Shown one piece after another: positions 16,258 to 24,297 of a stretch of DNA of 39,131 nucleotides (positions are counted from its first letter, which is position 1; each line of letters begins with the position of its first letter). The DNA comes from Sulfurimonas sp. (GTDB lineage Bacteria > Campylobacterota > Campylobacteria > Campylobacterales > Sulfurimonadaceae). Location: assembly GCA_026988235.1 (NCBI GenBank), contig JALSLQ010000076.1:1-39131 (forward strand), read 5' to 3'. Both the position numbers and the translations under genes were made by a program. Under the pieces are notes generated by a model. It saw nothing but the letters and a program-made list of their open reading frames with translations, had not been told where the DNA came from and ran no database searches.

Positions 16258-17489
16258 TATTTTTTACTCTCTTTTTTACAATTATCAAACTGTTTTAAAA
16301 ATTCTTTTATATTTCTTGCCGCTTGACGAATTCTGTTGTCATTTTCTATCAATGCAATGCGAACATACCCCTCACCATACTCTCCAAAACCGATGCCTGG
16401 AGCCACGGCAACACCAGCCTCTATAAGAAGTCGTTTTGCAAATTCCAGTGAGCCTAAATGTGCCGCGCACTCAGGTATTTTTGCCCAGCTAAACATTGTT
16501 GCCTGATTTTTTTCTATATGCCAACCAGCACGACCAAAAGCCTCAATAAGTACTTCTTGGCGATGGTTATATTTTTCTGTAATATCTCGCACACACTGTT
16601 GATTACCATTAAGCGCAACTGTAGCAGCCACTTGAATAGGCGTAAACATTCCATAATCGAGCCACGATTTGATTTTTATAAGCGCACCAATGAGCTTTTT
16701 ATTTCCAACAAAAAAGCCTACACGCCATCCTGCCATATTGTAAGATTTTGAAAGCGTAAAAGATTCAATCGCAACATCTGTTGCACCTTTTACTTGCATA
16801 ATAGAAGGTGTTTTATACCCATCAAAAGTAATGTCTCCATAGGCAATATCAGAGATTACATAAAATCGCTTCTCTTTTGCCATAGCAACAAGTCGCTCAT
16901 AAAACTCAGGGGTGACTGTTGCTGTTGTCGGATTATGTGGAAAATTCACCAAAACATATTTTGGTTTTGGTGAAGAGTTTTTAAAAACTGTTTCCAAACT
17001 TTCAAAAAATTTATCTTCATTTAAACGGTAATGTTCATCAAACTCTATACCAAATTTAATGACATTTCCACCAGCTAATCGAAAAGCATACTCGTGGATT
17101 GGGTAGGTAGGATCAGGCACAACTGCAACATCGCCAGGGTTCGTAATAGCATAAGTAAGGTGTGCATACCCCTCTTTGCTTCCCATAGTTGCAACACATT
17201 GTGAATCTGGGTCTAATTTACAATCATATCTTCGTTCATACCAGTCAGCAATAGCTTTTAAAAGATTTGGTAAACCTTTAGAAACGGAGTAACCATGCGT
17301 TTTTGTTTTTTGGGCTGATTCGACAAGTTTATTTCGTATGTGTTCGGGTGTTGGACCATCAGGATTTCCCATAGAAAAATCTATAACATCTTTTCCTGCA
17401 TGACGCTCAGCCATTTTGATGGCATTTACTTCCGCAAATACATACTTCGGCAATCTCTCAACTCTATTAAATTTAAACTCATCAAACAT
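16257..17489 (-). CDS. Class I/II PLP aminotransferase (AlaC / LL-DAP aminotransferase-like)
   Basis: 410 residues of fold-type I aminotransferase: IDFSMGNPDGPTPEHI, the substrate loop VVPDPTYPIHEY, NFPHNPTTA, DIAYGDITFDGY and the PLP-binding lysine in SFTLSKSYNMAGWRVGF. The C-terminal YVRIALIEN arginine binds the substrate carboxylate. Sequence style is that of the E. coli AlaC branch, which includes alanine, aspartate and LL-diaminopimelate aminotransferases, so the exact amino acid is uncertain. Coupling to hom suggests aspartate-family metabolism. Only a weak AGGGT site precedes the ATG. Confidence 0.9.
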   Translation of the reverse strand: MFDEFKFNRVERLPKYVFAEVNAIKMAERHAGKDVIDFSMGNPDGPTPEHIRNKLVESAQKTKTHGYSVSKGLPNLLKAIADWYERRYDCKLDPDSQCVATMGSKEGYAHLTYAITNPGDVAVVPDPTYPIHEYAFRLAGGNVIKFGIEFDEHYRLNEDKFFESLETVFKNSSPKPKYVLVNFPHNPTTATVTPEFYERLVAMAKEKRFYVISDIAYGDITFDGYKTPSIMQVKGATDVAIESFTLSKSYNMAGWRVGFFVGNKKLIGALIKIKSWLDYGMFTPIQVAATVALNGNQQCVRDITEKYNHRQEVLIEAFGRAGWHIEKNQATMFSWAKIPECAAHLGSLEFAKRLLIEAGVAVAPGIGFGEYGEGYVRIALIENDNRIRQAARNIKEFLKQFDNCKKESKK

Positions 17490-17563
17490 TTTTTACCCTA
17501 TATCATGAAATAATTAATGCTATTTTAGCGAAAAATTATTAGAATAAAGTTACGGTCTATAAA

Positions 17564-18397
17564 TTACCTTGCACCCTTTGGGTACAGGAGAAGAGAATCT
17601 TTCACATTTTTAAGTGTAAACATATCCGATATTTTTATATATTTAGCATTTTTAGGCATATTAAGTGTCAATTTTTTATATATTTTATTTCTTTTGAGCA
17701 ACTTTAAAAGATGTAATGATGAGTCATAATAAGCAATATACGGATACCACCTATTTCTTCTCGAGCTTCTGATTTTCAAAGTTCTGATTTTTGAAATGTC
17801 CAACCAATGTGCATATAACGAACGCTTTAGTTTAAATTCTTCATCCGCATGTAACTGGATGGTATTGAGATGTCCATTTGTAATATCAATAGTATATGTC
17901 CATTCTCGTTGAGAATTTTTTTCAACATCTATAATATTACAGCCACTTTTATGTAATTCATTTTGCAGAATTAAAGGATCTGTTGCATACTCTGATGTTA
18001 AATTTATACTCCATGAAAACTCAAAAGCATCAAAATTTGAAGCCGTAGTCACATAACGAAAGTAACCGAGGTTTTGAAGAGTGTCTTCCATAATTTTCAC
18101 AAAGAACAAAGGAAAACCACTTGTCTTAAAATTAAGTCGAAAGTCTTGCGGTGATTTAAAAAACAGATTCAGCAAGCCATTATTTTTGAGTGTTTGTATA
18201 ACTTTTACAGCATCAACTCTATCTTTGACATAAAAAGAAGATTTCGGTTCAAAAATAACATTGATAAAATCTTTATTGCTCTCATACGCTTTTTCACTTA
18301 AAAAGCTTTGTATTTTAAGCGTTAACGGGTCTTTTTGTAAATCACTACAATATGCAAAATTAAAAAATACCAGTAATGCGATTACAGCTTTTACCAT
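17564..18397 (-). CDS. Exported protein of unknown function
   Basis: 277 residues with a signal peptide (MVKAVIALLVFFNFAYCS); the C17 context is not a good lipobox. The mature part has no recognised domain: it is rich in aromatic and basic residues, with one further cysteine in HKSGCNIIDVE. It overlaps the upstream RodZ-like gene by 7 bp, so the two are translationally coupled. The same position in Campylobacter is, from memory, also held by a periplasmic protein. A role in the envelope, perhaps together with the RodZ-like protein, is only a guess from context. Confidence 0.85.
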   Translation of the reverse strand: MVKAVIALLVFFNFAYCSDLQKDPLTLKIQSFLSEKAYESNKDFINVIFEPKSSFYVKDRVDAVKVIQTLKNNGLLNLFFKSPQDFRLNFKTSGFPLFFVKIMEDTLQNLGYFRYVTTASNFDAFEFSWSINLTSEYATDPLILQNELHKSGCNIIDVEKNSQREWTYTIDITNGHLNTIQLHADEEFKLKRSLYAHWLDISKIRTLKIRSSRRNRWYPYIAYYDSSLHLLKLLKRNKIYKKLTLNMPKNAKYIKISDMFTLKNVKDSLLLYPKGAR

Positions 18398-19209
18398 ACA
18401 TTACCTCTATTTAGTTTTTTAAACTCATCGAAAGTCAATTCTGTTATTTCTCCATCTTTATAGAGCAACCTTAATGTCTTTTTTGAATTAAATTTCTTTT
18501 CTTGTGCATCAATAATTATATTAATATAACCATGACCAAATATTAATAGCCACTCTTTATTTGGATCTAAGTCAAATGCTCCATTAAATGTTTTTTGGTA
18601 CTTTTTATTTGTCTTCACATCAATATAACCAAGCCATACTTTTGATCTTGCAACAATATTAAAACTTTTTACAACAGTTTTTTCTTCTGTATGAGCAGGT
18701 GTTTCTTTTACTTTTTCCTGAGTTGTGTTCATATCTTCAGTTGTTTTATTTTCATCTTCCATACTTGTATTTGTATCGGGTAATACATAATTAATATTTT
18801 TCTTTGCATCATTAATGACTGTATTGTCCACCCTAGAATTACTTTGTCTATTTTCGTTTGCGTATTCAACTGTATAATAAATAGCAATAAAAAACAATGC
18901 CATAACAAGTAAAATATAAAAGAGTGTAAAATTCTTGTTTTTTTTAGGTGCTATAAAAATTCCATCTTCAGTTGTTTCTTCTGGAGGGTTTTTTTCTTCA
19001 TAATAAGCAATACCAGCATTTTTAAGTTCACTTAAATCAATGTTGTATTCTCTTTGCAGTATTGAAAGAAAACCTATAAAATGAATCTTAGTAAGTTCCT
19101 CAAAATTCTCATTTAACAGAGCTTGTATGTTTTTCACTGGTATATGTGTATCTTCATATATTTTTTGAGCACCAATCTCTTTTAATCTTTGCAGTCCATC
19201 ATTGTTCAT
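18391..19209 (-). CDS. RodZ-like membrane protein with N-terminal helix-turn-helix
   Basis: 272 residues. The N-terminus (about 8-65) follows the RodZ helix-turn-helix plan: IYEDTHIPVKNIQALLNENF, then FIGFLSILQREYNIDLSEL. One membrane segment follows at about 93-117 (NFTLFYILLVMALFFIAIYY), then a Thr/Glu/Asn-rich linker and a C-terminal beta domain (about 180-272) with RSKVWLGYIDVKTNKKYQ and EWLLIFGHG, like the DUF4115 domain of RodZ. RodZ links MreB to the cell-wall elongation machinery. It overlaps rlmB by 11 bp and the next gene by 7 bp. Similarity is by layout, so the orthology is not proven. Confidence 0.65.
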   Translation of the reverse strand: MNNDGLQRLKEIGAQKIYEDTHIPVKNIQALLNENFEELTKIHFIGFLSILQREYNIDLSELKNAGIAYYEEKNPPEETTEDGIFIAPKKNKNFTLFYILLVMALFFIAIYYTVEYANENRQSNSRVDNTVINDAKKNINYVLPDTNTSMEDENKTTEDMNTTQEKVKETPAHTEEKTVVKSFNIVARSKVWLGYIDVKTNKKYQKTFNGAFDLDPNKEWLLIFGHGYINIIIDAQEKKFNSKKTLRLLYKDGEITELTFDEFKKLNRGNVW

Positions 19210-19885
19210 ATCGCATCCTGTCCATTAAAATAGCTCCGGCAACACTTACATTGAGCGAATCAAAATCATGTGCCATGTTTATACTTACAATATTGTCAAG
19301 TTTTGAACTTACTCTTTGAGTGAGTCCTTCACCCTCATTGCCCAAAACCAACACTCTTTTTTTAACAATTTCGGCATCCCTAATGTCTATGCCCCCCATA
19401 TCAGCACCATAACTTACAAAGCCAGACATTTTAAAATCATTAAGCAGATTATGAATGTTATTCTCAACCGCTAAAGGCATATCAAAAAGTGCACCTGTAC
19501 TTGTGCGGAGCAAAGGCTCAATATTGAGATGCTTAATACCGCTTACGATAATGGCATCAATGCCCAACGCATAAGCACTTCTTACAATTGCTCCAATATT
19601 TCCCACATCTGTAAGCCCTGCTAATACAACAATAAAGTCTTTGTCTAAAAATGTTTGATAATTATGAAGTTTGTAATCTTCTACCTCAGCTAAAAAGCCT
19701 TGATGATTAGCATTTTTACTCATCTTAACGGCTGCTTCATTGGGGATGCGCTTTATCTCAAAACCCATTTTCATTAAACGGGAATACTCTTTTTTTTCAA
19801 GTTCTTTTGCAAGGTACAAAGTCTTGATTTTTTGCGGATAGTTATTGATCAGATAATAGATTGGTTGTTTTGCATAAATTAACAT
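19199..19885 (-). CDS. rlmB: TrmH/SpoU-family RNA 2'-O-methyltransferase, likely RlmB
   Basis: 228 residues with the SPOUT-fold motifs DVGNIGAIVRSAYALG (motif 1), VLVLGNEGEGL (motif 2) and DSLNVSVAGAILMDR (motif 3), preceded by a short RNA-binding N-terminal domain. RlmB 2'-O-methylates G2251 of 23S rRNA; a tRNA Gm18 methylase (TrmH) is the alternative, but motif 1 and the size favour RlmB. It sits 26 bp after rsmI and overlaps the RodZ-like gene by 11 bp in the rpmE-to-hom run. Confidence 0.9.
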   Translation of the reverse strand: MLIYAKQPIYYLINNYPQKIKTLYLAKELEKKEYSRLMKMGFEIKRIPNEAAVKMSKNANHQGFLAEVEDYKLHNYQTFLDKDFIVVLAGLTDVGNIGAIVRSAYALGIDAIIVSGIKHLNIEPLLRTSTGALFDMPLAVENNIHNLLNDFKMSGFVSYGADMGGIDIRDAEIVKKRVLVLGNEGEGLTQRVSSKLDNIVSINMAHDFDSLNVSVAGAILMDRMRYEQ

Positions 19886-19911
19886 AAGAGTATTTTATCT
19901 AAAAAAAGTGT

Positions 19912-20721
19912 TTATAACAATCTTTGATATATTTCTTTTGTATTTTCGCCTGTAATTTTGCTAATAAGTTTTGCTTGTACTTTTTTTGGTAAATCAAGTG
20001 CTAAAATATCATTTTCACTGATTGCAGAGCTTACATGTAAACTACTTGCCTGAATTACTACAACCCATTCACCTTTATAATTGCCATTGAGTTTATTAAG
20101 AAGCTCTTGAGCAGTGCCTCGAAAATATTTTTGATATTTTTTCGTAAGCTCTTTGGCTAAAAATATTTCTCTACTCGGCGCTTCTTTAGTAAGCTCTAAG
20201 AGTAATTTTTCCAAACGGTGCGGAGATTCATACAAAACAGTAGCATATCCGTTATGCAAAGCACTTTGCAATCCTGCACTTCTGCTACTGCCTTTATGAT
20301 CAAGAAACCCGAAAAAAAGCATTTGTGTTTCACAAAATCCACTTGCTACAAATGCAGTCAAAACGGCATTGGCTCCCGGAAGGACATCATAAGTAATATC
20401 ATGTTCTAAACAATATGAAATTAAAATTTGCCCTGGATCGCTCACGCCGGGCATACCTGCATCACTGGCATAAACAACATTTTGTTCAAAAAAAGAGGGT
20501 TCTAATTTTTCAACAAAAGCCTGTTCATTATGTGAATGCAGTGAAATAAATTCTTGATTTTCTTTAAATTCAGTATTGTATCGTTCTTTTAAAATATGAA
20601 TGAGTTTTTTTGTAACGCGGGTATCTTCACAAAGAAGAGTGTCGGCGTTTCTCAGAGCTTCGATTGCTCTGAGTGATATATCGCCAATGTTTCCAATCGG
20701 AGTTGGAACTAAAGATAGCAA
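19912..20721 (-). CDS. rsmI: 16S rRNA (cytidine1402-2'-O)-methyltransferase
   Basis: 269 residues of the tetrapyrrole-methylase fold: LSLVPTPIGNIGDISLRAIE at the start, LCEDTRVTKKL, the ASDAGMPGVSDPG loop, LPGANAVLTAFVASGF and FFGFLDHKG. RsmI methylates C1402 of 16S rRNA in the decoding centre. The start codon is TTG (20721), since no ATG or GTG precedes the conserved LVPTPIGN block; no Shine-Dalgarno is visible, so coupling to rpmE, which ends 9 bp before, probably drives translation. One TTACATGTAA lies at 20031. Confidence 0.95.
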   Translation of the reverse strand: MLSLVPTPIGNIGDISLRAIEALRNADTLLCEDTRVTKKLIHILKERYNTEFKENQEFISLHSHNEQAFVEKLEPSFFEQNVVYASDAGMPGVSDPGQILISYCLEHDITYDVLPGANAVLTAFVASGFCETQMLFFGFLDHKGSSRSAGLQSALHNGYATVLYESPHRLEKLLLELTKEAPSREIFLAKELTKKYQKYFRGTAQELLNKLNGNYKGEWVVVIQASSLHVSSAISENDILALDLPKKVQAKLISKITGENTKEIYQRLL

Positions 20722-20730
20722 ATTAAAAAA

Positions 20731-20931
20731 TTACTTTTTATTGTAACGCGCTTTAAATTTCTCAATACGACCAGCCGTATCAACCATACGCTCAGAACCT
20801 GTAAAGAACGGGTGACATTCATTACAAATATCAATTTTCATTTCCGACTTTTGGCTTTTTGTTACGAAACTATTTCCACATGCACATGTTACAGTACAAT
20901 CAACTAACTCAGGGTGAATACCTTTTTTCAT
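20731..20931 (-). CDS. rpmE: 50S ribosomal protein L31, zinc type
   Basis: 66 residues beginning [10 protein letters not shown]. The zinc-binding cysteines are present (C16 and C18 in TCACGN, C37 and C40 in [12 protein letters not shown]), so this is the C+ form, which needs zinc, unlike the zinc-free paralogue. It heads the rsmI-rlmB-RodZ-like run on the minus strand. The promoter should lie in the repeat-rich spacer upstream. Confidence 0.97.
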   Translation of the reverse strand: MKKGIHPELVDCTVTCACGNSFVTKSQKSEMKIDICNECHPFFTGSERMVDTAGRIEKFKARYNKK

Positions 20932-21053
20932 CTTTTTACCTTTTGTTATGCGTCTTGTGTACGCAAAACTATATATTTTTTAAATCCGTATGGGGGCAGA
21001 TTTTTGTGAGTGCAATTATATCCAATTTTTTCTAAAATTCATAACTTTTTTTT

Positions 21054-21246
21054 CAAACTAAAGTCTGGGTTCCGATAAAAGATATTTAATTCTCAAGCTT
21101 TCAAGTCATTAAGTTAAGCAGTATTTTTGGAACGCGGACTCTCAAACGCTAAAGCGTGACTTGTGAGAAAAACTAAATTTTTTTCTGTAGTCCGGGCTGA
21201 GAGTGGCAAGAGTATTTCAACAGCCGGCACTAAAGTACCGGTTCCG
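21054..21246. repeat. Hairpin-repeat array between rsmE and rpmE, with one unit interrupted by another
   Basis: This fills much of the 347-bp gene-free spacer 20932-21278. From left: a partial unit at 21054-21074 (ACTAAAGTCTGGGTTCCG); a composite from 21129, GGAACGCGGACT, interrupted at 21141-21188 by about 48 bp holding a smaller dyad ACGCT/AGCGT, then resuming AGTCCGGGCTGAGAG; and a standard unit at 21223-21246 (CCGG-CACTAAAGTA-CCGG, TTCCG). The same composite without the insertion is at 33849-33919. Outside the repeats, 20932-21053 is A+T-rich and should hold the rpmE promoter, but no clear box was picked. Confidence 0.85.
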
Positions 21247-21278
21247 GGAAAGCATTAGATTTTTTCTTAACTTAATGG

Positions 21279-21950
21279 CTAAAGAAGTATTTTAGAAGCA
21301 ACAGCCAAAACAGCAGTTTCGGAACGGAGTATCATAGGGGTGTCAAGCCGAAAAACTTCTTGATTTTTTAAAAGCTCTTTCTCTTTGGCTGAAAATCCAC
21401 CCTCACAACCAACAAGCACTGTTTCAAAATCATTCTCACATTCCAGTTTTTTGTCCGTAAAATCAAAAACTTTCGTTTGCGGATTTTCTTCAATAAATTG
21501 CGCAAGCCCTTTACATGTAACTAGTTCCATCATTTCTGTACGGCCACACTGTTGATTTGAAGCTTCTATAATACGCTCAAATCTTTTAAAATCGGGTTTG
21601 AAATTTTTTTGACTCCGCTCACAGTAAATAAAAGTAATTTTTTGTACGCCTATTTCATTGAGACTTGCCAATACTTTTTCAATAGATTTATTGTCTATAA
21701 CACACCAGCCTACATGTAACGCTTTGTCTGCTTTTACTTCAAAAACTTTGGATGAAATACGCTCAAACACGGCACTTCTTGGCTCAATTTTTTGCAACTT
21801 ATAACTATGCAATGTTTTTATATCGTCTTTGTTACGAAAGCCCAGTGCATCACCGATACTGTGACGACGCACTTTAATAAGATACTTAAAATCCTCACCC
21901 TTTACATGTAACTGCTCATTTGCTGCATCGCAATGGTAAAGATACACCAT
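21279..21950 (-). CDS. rsmE: 16S rRNA (uracil1498-N3)-methyltransferase
   Basis: 223 residues with the RsmE plan: an N-terminal PUA-like RNA-binding part (KGEDFKYLIKVRRHSIGDAL) and a SPOUT catalytic domain with IGVQKITFIYCERSQ, RIIEASNQQCGRTEM, VLVGCEGGFSAKEKELL and the knot MILRSETAVLAVASKIL. It methylates U1498 of 16S rRNA. It starts one base after the stop of the upstream membrane-protein gene. It contains two exact TTACATGTAA sites (21511, 21902) and a near match at 21710. Confidence 0.96.
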   Translation of the reverse strand: MVYLYHCDAANEQLHVKGEDFKYLIKVRRHSIGDALGFRNKDDIKTLHSYKLQKIEPRSAVFERISSKVFEVKADKALHVGWCVIDNKSIEKVLASLNEIGVQKITFIYCERSQKNFKPDFKRFERIIEASNQQCGRTEMMELVTCKGLAQFIEENPQTKVFDFTDKKLECENDFETVLVGCEGGFSAKEKELLKNQEVFRLDTPMILRSETAVLAVASKILL

Positions 21951-21951
21951 A

Positions 21952-22365
21952 CTACAAAAACCACATCCAAAGGGACATCAAGACAACCAACACAAATTCG
22001 ACTTGCAAAATTGTTCTTGCAAAAGGCTTATAGGCTGCGAGGGCATGCTCTTTTTTTGTACTAAGGTATTTTAATGCTTTGACTCTTTTGGCTTCTAACA
22101 CAATCAAAACAACCGCTAAAACAATCATTACAATATTTTCTATCGTAAAATGCAAATGTTTTGCCGCCATCATTACTATGCCCGTAAAAATCAGAGAACC
22201 AAGCACCGTTATTTCTAAAGGCCACCAATATAAAGCATGCGCTCTTTTGTACTTTTTCAAATCAATAGCACTCATTACAACAAAAAGATTTATAAAAATC
22301 ATGACCAAAACTGCAACTGCAGACCAACTATGTAGGCTTAAACCCATATTATACATTTCATTCAT
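21952..22365 (-). CDS. Four-helix membrane protein of unknown function
   Basis: 137 residues with four hydrophobic helices (about 12-33, 44-68, 73-92 and 115-136) and a histidine in helix 1 (LHSWSAVAVLVM). In Campylobacter a small membrane protein occupies the same place beside rsmE, as I recall. No domain is recognised. No Shine-Dalgarno precedes the ATG at 22365, and the nearest TATAAT lies only seven bases before it, so the mRNA may be leaderless. rsmE follows after one base, so they are co-transcribed. Confidence 0.8.
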   Translation of the reverse strand: MNEMYNMGLSLHSWSAVAVLVMIFINLFVVMSAIDLKKYKRAHALYWWPLEITVLGSLIFTGIVMMAAKHLHFTIENIVMIVLAVVLIVLEAKRVKALKYLSTKKEHALAAYKPFARTILQVEFVLVVLMSLWMWFL

Positions 22366-22371
22366 AACGAA

Positions 22372-22384
22372 ATTATATTATAAT
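22372..22384. promoter_or_regulatory. Back-to-back -10 elements for moeA and the divergent membrane protein
   Basis: TATAAT on the plus strand at 22379-22384 fits moeA: transcription would start near 22391, leaving the AGGGG site and ATG 22415 in the message and excluding the earlier in-frame ATG at 22385. TATAAT on the minus strand at 22372-22377 would start transcription at about the ATG of the membrane-protein gene. Two overlapping boxes in 13 bp imply competition between the promoters. Inference from sequence only. Confidence 0.4.
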
Positions 22385-22414
22385 ATGTCAATTAAAAAAA
22401 GGGGTACGCACATT

Positions 22415-23653
22415 ATGACTGTCACCATTGAAAAAGCATTAGAATTAATTTATACAAATACCAAACAAAAATCACTAAAAATACTCCCGATTGAAGAAGC
22501 TTTAGGCTACATACTTGCTGGGGATATCATAGCAACGCACAACCTTCCGCCTTTTGACAACTCTGCAATGGACGGCTATGCCGTAAAAATAGAAGACTCT
22601 AACAAATGTGTACGCGTTACATGTACCGTCTTTGCAGGAGATAATTTTATGGGTGAACTCCATCACGGCGAAGCCATAAAAATAATGACAGGTGCCAGAA
22701 TTCCATTAGGAACACAATGTATTGTCCCTATTGAAGATACACAAGAGTGTGAAAACGGTGTAAAACTTCCCGACAATTTGGTGATTTCAAAACATGTCCG
22801 CCTCAGTGGTGAAGATATAAAGAAAAAAACTAAACTTTTATCTCGTGGCGATAAGATAGATGCCCATCAGATTACACTTTTAGCCTCTCAAGGCATCTCT
22901 CATGTCAAAGTCTTTAAAAAACCCCGTGTCGCATTGTTTGCTTCGGGTAATGAACTTAAAATGCACTTTGAACAAGTCACGGATTATCAGCTCTACAATA
23001 CAAATACACCGACCTTGCTTGCCCGTGTCAAAGAACTTGGCTGTGAAGTGGAATTTATAGGTACGGCAGTTGATACCTTAGAAGATTTACACTTACATGT
23101 AAAGAGTGCGCTTGATTGTGACATCATCATAACATCAGGTGGCGTGAGTGTCGGGGATGCCGACTTTACAAAAGAGGCTTTTGGTGCTTTTGGTTATGAG
23201 ATACTTTTTGACAAAGTGGCAATAAAACCGGGAAAACCAACAACTTTTGGCAAAATTGGCGATAAAATCATCTTAAACCTTCCCGGAAATCCACTTGCTG
23301 CAGCGCTAAACTTTGAACTTTTTGGCAGGAGCATTATTTATGCAATGAGTGGAGCAAAAGCAAAATTCATCAATACGATTCAAGCAAAAATGAAAAATAA
23401 TTATAAAGTAAAAGCCGGCAGAAGAAGCCTTTTACCTGGCTTTTTTGATGGTGAGCATTTCACGGTCTGCGAGCAGTTCGCACCAGGAATGGTTTCCCCT
23501 CTTGGGTCGGCAAATGCTTTTATAATGGTAGATGAATCGTGCGAGCTTATTCCAAAAGATGCAATCGTAAAAATTATAAGCACAAAGTTCAGTTTTACGA
23601 CACAGGAGTTCAAGAGTTTAATATCTCAAGCAAGTTGCAATAGCCGGCACTAA
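22415..23653 (+). CDS. moeA: Molybdopterin molybdenumtransferase
   Basis: 412 residues; inserts molybdenum into adenylylated molybdopterin, needed by the formate dehydrogenase-type enzyme in this window. Motifs are LPPFDNSAMDGYAV, IMTGARIPLG, VALFASGNEL, ITSGGVSVGDADF and LPGNPLAAALNFELF. The start MTVTIEKALELI at 22415 is chosen over ATG 22385 because AGGGG precedes it and the likely -10 box abuts 22385. The last residues (CNSRH) and the stop TAA are encoded by a hairpin repeat that begins inside the gene, so the original C-terminus may have been replaced. Confidence 0.95.
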   Translation: MTVTIEKALELIYTNTKQKSLKILPIEEALGYILAGDIIATHNLPPFDNSAMDGYAVKIEDSNKCVRVTCTVFAGDNFMGELHHGEAIKIMTGARIPLGTQCIVPIEDTQECENGVKLPDNLVISKHVRLSGEDIKKKTKLLSRGDKIDAHQITLLASQGISHVKVFKKPRVALFASGNELKMHFEQVTDYQLYNTNTPTLLARVKELGCEVEFIGTAVDTLEDLHLHVKSALDCDIIITSGGVSVGDADFTKEAFGAFGYEILFDKVAIKPGKPTTFGKIGDKIILNLPGNPLAAALNFELFGRSIIYAMSGAKAKFINTIQAKMKNNYKVKAGRRSLLPGFFDGEHFTVCEQFAPGMVSPLGSANAFIMVDESCELIPKDAIVKIISTKFSFTTQEFKSLISQASCNSRH

Positions 23654-23701
23654 AGTACCGGTTCCGAGAAGTTTAACAACACGGACTAAAATCCGCGTTC
23701 C
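23643..23701. repeat. Two hairpin repeats between moeA and queD, one supplying the moeA stop
   Basis: Unit 1 (23643-23666) is CCGG-CACTAAAGTA-CCGG then TTCCG; its CAC TAA provides the last codon and stop of moeA. Unit 2 (23678-23701) is a diverged copy, ACGGACTAAAATCCGCGTTCC broken here into the stem CGGA/TCCG. They occupy the whole 62-bp space between two convergent genes, where a bidirectional terminator would be useful. Confidence 0.88.
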
Positions 23702-23715
23702 AAAAATTCTTCAAT

Positions 23716-24297
23716 TTAAACTGATGTTGGATTAATGAAAGATTTATTTGCCACTATTTTTTCATACAGTTGAGAGTCTTTAAAATCGTGCAATACTTGT
23801 GGTGAAAAAACAATCTCTTCTAGTTTTATTTCACCCATCTCTTTAGAGTAGGCATCTTCACTAAAACATTGGGCATAGCCTGTATCGGTTTCATGCACTA
23901 TCACGGAGTGTAATTTCACTTCTCTTTCTCCATTTTGCGTTGCAGTGAGGGACAAAAGTTTGTCGATTATTACAAATATAACACGTGAAAACTGTTCTGC
24001 AGAAGGAGAAACAGGTAACTCCACCCATCGGGCAGAGTGTTGTTTCATATCATGCACAAATGCAGGGTTATCATCCCTCCACAGTGCAATCGCATGATCA
24101 AAACTCTCAACCAAATCTTTCATATTTTGTTTCATCAATCCAAAATCATACACCATTTGTCCATTGTCTAAAAAATTAGATTCAAACAGTAACTCAACTT
24201 TATAGGAATGCCCATGGATAGAGCTTCTACATTTTACGGTAGAACATCCCCGTACTATATGTGCGTTTTCAAATTTAAAAAGTTTTCGTATTATCAT
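23716..24297 (-). CDS. queD: 6-carboxy-5,6,7,8-tetrahydropterin synthase (QueD family)
   Basis: 193 residues, longer than the roughly 120-residue E. coli protein because of an insertion and C-terminal tail. Zinc ligands are H13 (FENAHIV) and H28/H30 (SIHGHSY), with C23 in the catalytic cysteine position; PSAEQFSRVIF and VHETDTGYAQCF complete the active site. It makes the second intermediate of queuosine/preQ0 synthesis from dihydroneopterin triphosphate. It begins directly after the stop of queE, whose product uses its product, in a moaA-queE-queD operon. Confidence 0.92.
   Translation of the reverse strand: MIIRKLFKFENAHIVRGCSTVKCRSSIHGHSYKVELLFESNFLDNGQMVYDFGLMKQNMKDLVESFDHAIALWRDDNPAFVHDMKQHSARWVELPVSPSAEQFSRVIFVIIDKLLSLTATQNGEREVKLHSVIVHETDTGYAQCFSEDAYSKEMGEIKLEEIVFSPQVLHDFKDSQLYEKIVANKSFINPTSV

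Noticed and set aside
22079..22414. Upstream extension of the moeA reading frame
   Set aside because: It runs antisense through the membrane-protein gene. The moeA family start, the AGGGG site and the -10 box all favour 22415.
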